This document shows, in pieces, positions 15,004 to 19,306 of a stretch of 19,306 nt of DNA. Position 1 is the stretch's first letter, and each line of letters begins with the position of its first letter. This stretch comes from DATMBL01 sp050735975 (GTDB taxonomy: Bacteria > Desulfobacterota > Binatia > UBA9968), in NCBI GenBank assembly GCA_050735975.1, contig JBOHVS010000014.1, forward strand, positions 1 to 19,306. The letters run 5' to 3'. Below the pieces are notes generated by a model. That model saw only the letters and a list, made by a program, of their open reading frames with translations, was not told the DNA's origin and searched no databases. Made by a program: the position numbers and the translations under genes.

Positions 15004-15256
15004 GGGGTCAGGCTTTCTAATCTTTCGGGAGCGGACCGGGGCTGGGACGCATCGCGATGCCGAGCGTTGGTGGGATACGTGTTGATCCGCCGGTTAGTGC
15101 TACAAGCTTAAAGATGTGGCGAAGTGTTTGGGTCGAGATATTGCCACGGTGAGTTCGTTGGTCTCGCGGTATTCCGACCGTATGGCTGAAGACGAAGATC
15201 TTAGGAAAGAAGCGACGGGGGTAGCTGCATATTGTCTAGAATAGAAGCCTGGCCCC
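15004..15256. mobile_element. Decayed REP-associated (Y1/RAYT-type) transposon remnant
   Basis: The left end GGGGTCAGGCTTTCTAATCT (from 15004) and the right end, reading inward GGGGCCAGGCTTCTATTCTA (from 15256), form imperfect terminal inverted repeats. Between them lies the C-terminal part of a transposase. The element is only about 253 bp, so most of the transposase gene has been deleted. It abuts the truncated tctC leader on the right. Confidence 0.6.
15050..15244 (+). pseudogene. REP-associated tyrosine transposase, C-terminal remnant with DnaA-like HTH
   Basis: Two frames together read RCRALVGYVLIRRLV and then, from 15101, YKLKDVAKCLGRDIATVSSL, followed by VSRYSDRMAEDEDLRKE and stop TAG 15242-15244. 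REP-associated and related IS200-like transposases of environmental bacteria carry just this kind of DnaA-domain-IV-like helix-turn-helix at the C-terminus ('...ia.yl.RD.stvs..v.r...'). The junction near 15098-15100 is frameshifted, and the catalytic HUH histidines and tyrosine are absent. It cannot be active. The match is by pattern recognition only. Confidence 0.6.
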
Positions 15257-15261
15257 CTGGC

Positions 15262-15429
15262 CTAGCCCTCTGCAAACGATTCCCGCTGCCAATGCCAAAA
15301 GAGGGATCGGCTTAAAATGCAATCGCATTGTTTCACCTCCGATTGGGAATAAGCGTTGACGGCGTCATTCGAACCTTGTTCCTGCATCCTCACAATCGAT
15401 AATCCCTTTCTTAACTCTCCAACAGCCAT
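15262..15429 (-). pseudogene. Truncated small reading frame downstream of the amidohydrolase gene
   Basis: AGAGGAGAA precedes ATG 15429, which starts 55 codons reading MAVGELRKGLSIVRMQEQG and onward to TAG at 15264-15262. From about codon 24 the frame runs through the copied tctC leader in a different frame, so only the first 23 or so residues can be original. I do not recognise them. The good ribosome-binding site, 21 bp after the amidohydrolase stop, suggests a third operon gene once started here and was cut off by the rearrangement at 15361. Confidence 0.4.
15271..15360 (-). pseudogene. 90-bp repeat, copy 2: truncated tctC-like leader fragment
   Basis: This is an 84/90 match to 3478-3567. 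On the minus strand it keeps a GGAGGTG ribosome-binding site and ATG 15328, encoding MRLHFKPIPLLALAAGIVC, a signal-peptide start almost identical to that of the TctC-type protein. The coding match ends after 19 codons at 15271, and the frame then runs into the transposon end and stops. The binding domain is gone. Substitutions are modest, so the duplication is fairly recent or was homogenised by recombination. Confidence 0.85.
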
Positions 15430-15450
15430 GAAGGATTCTCCTCTATGATG

Positions 15451-16536
15451 TTATGCGCTGAGACCGAAGAGTTTAAGCGCATTCCCGCCGAGGATGGCTT
15501 CCTTCGCCTCCAAGGAGAGATCCTCCCGCGCTTGAATGACGGGAACTGTGTTAGGCCAACTTCCCATCGTATCGGCGTGCGGGTAGTCGGTCCCTACGAC
15601 CCAACTATCGTGCCCAAAGCGCTCCATAAGAACACCTAGCAGACTTTCGGTTGTTCGAACGGAAAAGTACAGTCTATCCAGATACTCTATCGGTTCTCTC
15701 TTGGGTTTTGAAAGAAGTCTGCTGTAATCTCCCTCGCCTGAATACACAGCAGCAAGACCCTCCATAAGATGTGGGACCTGAGTTCCGCCGCCTTCTAAAA
15801 AGCAAAACCGAAGATTGGGAAAAGCATCCAGCACCCCGCCGAACATCAAATTGGCAATTGTAATTGAGTTTTCCATGGAGTTTCCGAGCGCGCTCCAAAA
15901 GCCATAGCCACGACTTGCGTAGTGCCGTGTCATTCTCCAGCCTCCCACAAGCGGGCCGGTATTGACCGGATGGAAGATGATTGGAATTTTAAGTTCTTCC
16001 GCCTTGCCAAAAAAAGGCCAGAACTCCTCCGCGTCGAGATCTCTATCATCAACGGTCGTATAGCAGACCGCGCCCCGTAAGCCCATCTCGCGTACGGACC
16101 GCTCTAGCTCGTCAACCGCAAGCTTTGTATCCTGCAGGGGCAGGGTCGCCAATCCGATAAACTTGCCCGGATATTTTTTTACAATCCGACCAATGGAATT
16201 GTTATAGGATCGGCAGACGCTGGCCGCGAGCTGTGGTTCGACATCGTAATAGAAAGAACCATTGCTCGGAACAAGTACTTGCAGGTCAATGTTGGCTTTG
16301 GCCATATCTGCGACGCGAACGGCCGGTTTGTTTCCCGAAGATCGAGGACGCGGATTGAACGGATTTGGAATGTTACGGGCATAATCCGGGATATTCCGCT
16401 GGCGGGCTGGATAAACCACGCATGAATTTCCCTTCGTGTCGGTTTCGATACGGGGACCCTCTTGCCGGAATTCCACCGGCACCTCCTTAAACGCGTCCTC
16501 CGGAAGAATGTGGGAGTCACAATCGATGTACTTCAC
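15451..16536 (-). CDS. Amidohydrolase family protein (amidohydrolase 2 / ACMSD-like)
   Basis: This metal-dependent TIM-barrel enzyme has 361 residues. It starts YIDCDSHILPEDAF, the variant DxH metal motif (Asp7, His9) common in this family. His189 in IIFHPVNTG and Asp317 with His320 in GTDYPHADT are the other expected ligand or catalytic positions. Relatives include ACMSD, gamma-resorcylate decarboxylase and hydrolases of ring-cleavage products, so the reaction is either decarboxylation or hydrolysis. The start is GTG 16536, with AGGAGG at 16544-16549. The gene follows the SBP gene at 16563 by 26 bp on the same strand and is probably co-transcribed, which suggests that the SBP captures a substrate processed by this enzyme or its pathway. 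Confidence 0.9.
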   Translation of the reverse strand: MKYIDCDSHILPEDAFKEVPVEFRQEGPRIETDTKGNSCVVYPARQRNIPDYARNIPNPFNPRPRSSGNKPAVRVADMAKANIDLQVLVPSNGSFYYDVEPQLAASVCRSYNNSIGRIVKKYPGKFIGLATLPLQDTKLAVDELERSVREMGLRGAVCYTTVDDRDLDAEEFWPFFGKAEELKIPIIFHPVNTGPLVGGWRMTRHYASRGYGFWSALGNSMENSITIANLMFGGVLDAFPNLRFCFLEGGGTQVPHLMEGLAAVYSGEGDYSRLLSKPKREPIEYLDRLYFSVRTTESLLGVLMERFGHDSWVVGTDYPHADTMGSWPNTVPVIQAREDLSLEAKEAILGGNALKLFGLSA

Positions 16537-16562
16537 TTTAGAACCTCCTGACTAATGGGATC

Positions 16563-17585
16563 CTATTTTTTTACGCCTAAAAGCTGCTCATATTCTTTTC
16601 GATAGTCCACATAATGCTTTCCTAATCGGAGATCTGAAGGAACAAGTCTTGCGGATTTAATCAGATCTCTTGGGTTTCCTTTAACATCGTTTCTTGCCGA
16701 GGATCTTCCTTGCTTCACGAGAAGTTCTTGGCCTTCTTTAGAAAGAGAAAAATCAACGAAGAGTTTTGCAGCATTCCGGTGTGGCGCGGATTTGTTGATC
16801 CCGATTGGACCCGCGCTTTCGATGACAGGATCCAGAAAGAGCCACTCAATAGGGGCACCTTTGTCCTTCATTTCAATAACGTTTTGAATATAATTGTTGA
16901 CCACGATGCTAAATTCACCTGCCGAGAGTAGTTGAGTTAGTAAGGTTCGTCCTTCCCGGAGGAGAATGTTTTGCTTTGTCAGACCGACAAAAAAACCTCG
17001 CGTCTTTTCTTTTCCCCATATTTTCCTCAGATTTGCGTACCATTCTATTTCACGCGGATCTAAAGCGAGTTTTCCTTGCCACATAGGTTCCAATAAGTCT
17101 GAGTAGCTTTTGGGGACATCACGAGCCTTCACTAACTCGGTGTTATAGGTTGCAATCATAGGGGTAGTGTACATGGTGGTCCAAAAGCCGTCATTGTCCT
17201 TGTGCCCGGGAGGAAAGAATGCCCTTTCCGGCGAGTCATACTTGGCAAAAACACCTTCCTCAAGAAGTACATAGCCCTCAAGTCCGGTTGAGTTAAATAC
17301 ATCCCATTCGTTTCGACCAGCGCGACTTTCCGCCTGAATCCGTGATATTAGCTTTGCACCTCTAGATCGATAATGATTGGTCTTGATAAAGGGATATTTC
17401 TTTTGGAACGCCGCCAGTAGTTCCTTTGCATCGGGGATCGGAATTCCAGAATATAGGAGCAACGCTCCTTCTTTTTTTGCCCCTTCAATCGTACGTTCAT
17501 CGGAATATACAAAGCGAACATCAGCTACAAGAAAAGCGGCGGCTACAACTTGCAAGAGCAGTTGAAACACAAGCTGTCTTTTCAT
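16563..17585 (-). CDS. Extracellular solute-binding protein, family 1
   Basis: This protein has 340 residues from ATG 17585, with GGGGG in its leader. The signal peptide MKRQLVFQLLLQVVAAAFLV runs on to about Ser28. The mature part starts ERTIEGAKKEGALLLYSGIP and has VPKSYSDLLEPMWQGKLALD, LTQLLSAGEFSIVVNNYIQ and PHRNAAKLFVDFSLSKEGQ, the same scaffold as the SBPs at 1055, 6538 and 7605. A longer in-frame extension back to 17747 is open but contains no signal or domain, and it would bury the signal peptide, so I reject it. Sampled sequence here is visibly more AT-rich (about 43% GC in one 60-base line) than hyuA (about 62%). It is the first gene of an SBP-amidohydrolase operon. Confidence 0.88.
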   Translation of the reverse strand: MKRQLVFQLLLQVVAAAFLVADVRFVYSDERTIEGAKKEGALLLYSGIPIPDAKELLAAFQKKYPFIKTNHYRSRGAKLISRIQAESRAGRNEWDVFNSTGLEGYVLLEEGVFAKYDSPERAFFPPGHKDNDGFWTTMYTTPMIATYNTELVKARDVPKSYSDLLEPMWQGKLALDPREIEWYANLRKIWGKEKTRGFFVGLTKQNILLREGRTLLTQLLSAGEFSIVVNNYIQNVIEMKDKGAPIEWLFLDPVIESAGPIGINKSAPHRNAAKLFVDFSLSKEGQELLVKQGRSSARNDVKGNPRDLIKSARLVPSDLRLGKHYVDYRKEYEQLLGVKK

Positions 17586-17797
17586 AAATCCCCCTTCCAT
17601 TTTGACTGAAGCCTCTCGGTTAATAACCGGTTTCGCCGGAACCTTGCTTCGCAAATCAGTGAAACAATTCCCCAAACTGCACAAGGCTGACCCGCTCGTA
17701 TCGCCATTGAACCAATAAGTCAAATAAATTAATCTCATCTTAAGCATAAGTAAAATGTAATCATAGCCAGACGGCGAATTCTCGATCTTAAAGCCCG

Positions 17798-17935
17798 GTG
17801 AACTTTAATCAACTCCATGCATTTTACGTCGTTGCGCGGGAAGGAAGTTTTTACTCGTGCGGCAGAGCGCCTGTCTATCAGTCAGCCGGCGGTCACAAGA
17901 CGAATATCGGATATGGAGCGAGATCGACAATTCTT
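17798..17935 (+). pseudogene. LysR-family regulator, N-terminal HTH remnant (frameshifted)
   Basis: From GTG 17798 the frame reads NFNQLHAFYVVAREGSF, the classic LysR start. The motif then continues one frame over as TRAAERLSISQPAVTRRISD, the recognition helix region, if one T of the T5 run at about 17847-17852 is removed. After MERD the LysR pattern is lost and a stop follows at about 17984, so the linker and effector domain are missing. It is divergent from the SBP-amidohydrolase operon, the position usually held by a LysR controlling such an operon. The rest of the 17586-18036 gap shows nothing else that I can name. Confidence 0.75.
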
Positions 17936-18036
17936 TGCTGCCGTCGCGCGGCTTGACACCTCGTTGCGCAATCTGGCAAACCGATGAACGATGAAACTCC
18001 CCAACGGCGACCAGGCAAATCTCGGTACTCTGAACA

Positions 18037-18282
18037 ATGAGCGGCGAAATCAAAATGCATGACGTGGTTGCATTGTTGGAAGATGTCCGTACGAAGCATT
18101 TCGAGAACGGTCAGCCTTTGCTTTTACACCGGGGTCAGATCGGCACTGTTGTAATGACCTACCAAGATGGTGCCCGTGAAGTTGAGTTCGCCGATCGCGA
18201 CGGTCGTGCTTTTGCCATCCTAGCCCTCCAGCCGGATCAATTGATGCTGCTCCATGACACTCCTGATTTCGCCGCGGCATAG
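18037..18282 (+). CDS. DUF4926 domain-containing protein
   Basis: This 81-residue protein has the DUF4926 pattern: DVVALLEDV at the start, HRGQIGTVVMTYQDGAREVE in the middle, then FADRDGRAFAILALQPDQLM. This small beta-rich domain (KOW/SH3-like by appearance) often occurs beside toxin-antitoxin or nuclease-like genes, and its biochemical role is not established. ATG 18055 (starting at MHDVVALL) is a credible alternative start because family members begin close to that point. Neither start has a clear Shine-Dalgarno sequence. No partner gene is adjacent on the same strand: the upstream neighbour is a broken LysR gene and the next gene starts 241 bp later. Confidence 0.75.
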   Translation: MSGEIKMHDVVALLEDVRTKHFENGQPLLLHRGQIGTVVMTYQDGAREVEFADRDGRAFAILALQPDQLMLLHDTPDFAAA

Positions 18283-18382
18283 CCGAGTTTTTGTTGGTTA
18301 GGAGAGAGCTGTAGCGTCGTTCAATCCTAACGTGTATCGCTTCCACGGTGATGTCCGATTCCCGTACTGCGGTTTAGTTCAA

Positions 18383-18414
18383 CCCTATCCTTCGACTAGG
18401 CTCAAGACAGGTTT
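18383..18414. repeat. Single copy of a dispersed intergenic repeat type
   Basis: The stretch around CTTCGACTAGGCTCAAGACA resembles the short palindromic intergenic repeats (CTTCGAC..GCTCAGGAC type) seen in many environmental bacterial genomes, which read KPVLSLVEG on the other strand. There is one copy here. The remainder of the gap 18283-18523 holds no gene. Confidence 0.35.
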
Positions 18415-18523
18415 ATCGCTTCGTCGCCGCTGGTAAAATCCTTGCGCAACTTGATTACTCCCGGGCTTTAGGGATAAAACGCTATGCGTCGGCAGTCGCA
18501 ACGAACGGGAGTATAGGACTACT

Positions 18524-19243
18524 ATGAGCACCACGCCGTGTGAGATCAGGGTCATGACCTCGGGCGCCTTTACCGCGGCCTTTCTCGATCTCATCCCTCA
18601 ATTTGAGCGCGCCACCCAGAACAGAATCGTGGTTGCCGCAACATCCATGGGGACCGGACTCAACTCTATCCCGAGCCGGCTCCAACGTGGAGAACTCGTA
18701 GACGTTGTTATTATGGCGGACGCCGCCCTTCTCAATTTGATCAAGGACGGCAAGGTTTTGGCCGAAAGCCATGTTTGCCTTGCGCGTTCAAGCATCGGCA
18801 TGGCCGTACGGGCAGGGGCGCCAAAGCCGGATATCAGCTCGGTTGACGCGCTGAAGCGCTCGCTTTTGCAAGCGAAATCCATTGCGTACTCCTCCAGCGT
18901 AAGCGGCCACTATCTCTCCACCGAGCTGTTTCAGCGCCTCGGGATAGCCGACCAGATCATAGCTAAGAGCCGGAGAATTGAGGGCGAGCGAGTCGGCGCC
19001 GCGGTGGCGCGTGGAGAGGCAGAGATCGGCTTCCAGCAGGTGAGCGAGCTACTTCCCGTGCCCGGGATAGATTGTGTGGGACCGCTGCCGCCCGAGGTTC
19101 AGAGAGACACTGTGTTCTCGGCCGGCGTCTCCGTAGGTACCAGGATTTCGGAACCGGCTTATGCGCTTATCCGATTCCTCGCCTCCCCGGAGGCGGCCCA
19201 TGCCATTACGAAAAGTGGCATGGAGCCAATAGCACCTCGATGA
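18524..19243 (+). CDS. ModA-like substrate-binding domain protein without a signal peptide
   Basis: This protein has 239 residues. The type II binding-protein fold starts CEIRVMTSGAFTAAFLDLIP, then FERATQNRIVVAATSMGTG, the ModA-type VDVVIMADAALLNLIKDGKV hinge motif, SSVSGHYLSTELFQRLGI, and the C-terminal FLASPEAAHAITKSGMEPI. Molybdate-type SBPs normally carry a signal peptide, but this one starts at the first strand, so it is predicted to be cytosolic unless the true start lies upstream. The 241 bp between it and DUF4926 hold no in-frame leader that I recognise. ATG 18524 has only a weak GGGAG about 12 bases upstream. No modBC genes are nearby. Its last 78 codons recur as a fragment at 4376-4613. 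Confidence 0.82.
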   Translation: MSTTPCEIRVMTSGAFTAAFLDLIPQFERATQNRIVVAATSMGTGLNSIPSRLQRGELVDVVIMADAALLNLIKDGKVLAESHVCLARSSIGMAVRAGAPKPDISSVDALKRSLLQAKSIAYSSSVSGHYLSTELFQRLGIADQIIAKSRRIEGERVGAAVARGEAEIGFQQVSELLPVPGIDCVGPLPPEVQRDTVFSAGVSVGTRISEPAYALIRFLASPEAAHAITKSGMEPIAPR

Positions 19244-19246
19244 GTG
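19006..19246. repeat. 241-bp direct repeat, copy 2
   Basis: This is the counterpart of 4376-4616. It includes the last third of the ModA-like gene and the stop codon. Because it lies inside the intact gene, this copy is the likely parent. Confidence 0.92.
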
Positions 19247-19306
19247 CGCCGGGATTTCGCGGTTCCTGCCGGAAACACACGAACGGCCGCAACGGTTCCG
19301 ACCGCG

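Noticed and set aside
17586..17747. N-terminal extension of the SBP gene at 16563-17585
   Set aside because: The frame is open but would place 54 unrelated residues before a proper signal peptide. ATG 17585 has its own ribosome-binding site.
18127..18134. GGGGTCAG tag inside the DUF4926 gene
   Set aside because: It encodes conserved residues of the domain and lacks a partner end, so it is a chance match.

Overview
This window looks like a chromosomal segment from an uncultured soil or subsurface bacterium, roughly 55% GC by eye. It has no rRNA, tRNA or other phylogenetic marker. The gene style suggests an organic-compound-degrading lineage such as Binatota, Rokubacteria, Tectomicrobia or a deltaproteobacterial relative: many solute-binding proteins (SBPs), an ATP-dependent hydantoinase/acetone-carboxylase-type pair, an ACMSD-like amidohydrolase, and decayed REP-transposase pieces. 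That placement is inference.

Left part (1-6.5 kb): the 3' end of a glyoxalase/VOC gene, a glutathione S-transferase, a secreted iron-type SBP, a convergent TctC/Bug-type SBP, and a vapBC toxin-antitoxin pair with a clear operator-like palindrome. The palindrome abuts a 5'-truncated copy of an SBP gene whose complete copy lies 14.6 kb away. Next come an NAD(P)-binding 6PGDH/DUF1932-type dehydrogenase and a divergent 1-Cys peroxiredoxin, closed by a strong two-way hairpin.

Middle (6.5-14.6 kb): two translationally coupled paralogous SBPs on the minus strand. Divergent from them is a four-gene plus-strand operon: hyuA-like, hyuB-like (TTG start), a fusion of an acetone-carboxylase-gamma-like zinc ribbon with an isochorismatase-like domain (broken by one extra base, and lacking the nucleophilic cysteine), and an NMT1/THI5-like SBP-fold protein without a signal peptide. 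This operon is the most distinctive system in the window. The likely theme is ATP-dependent activation or carboxylation of a small organic substrate, but the substrate cannot be read from sequence.

Right part (14.6-19.3 kb): a gene graveyard of about 0.8 kb holds a RecJ C-terminal remnant, a remnant of a REP-associated transposase with imperfect inverted ends, a 90-bp copy of the tctC leader, and a truncated small reading frame. Then come an SBP-amidohydrolase operon (minus strand), a frameshifted LysR remnant, a DUF4926 protein and a ModA-like SBP without a signal peptide.

Overall there are seven SBP genes from at least four families but no permease or ATPase gene, and two sets of long near-identical repeats that point to past rearrangement. 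Nothing was searched against a database. Family names come from motifs read by eye.
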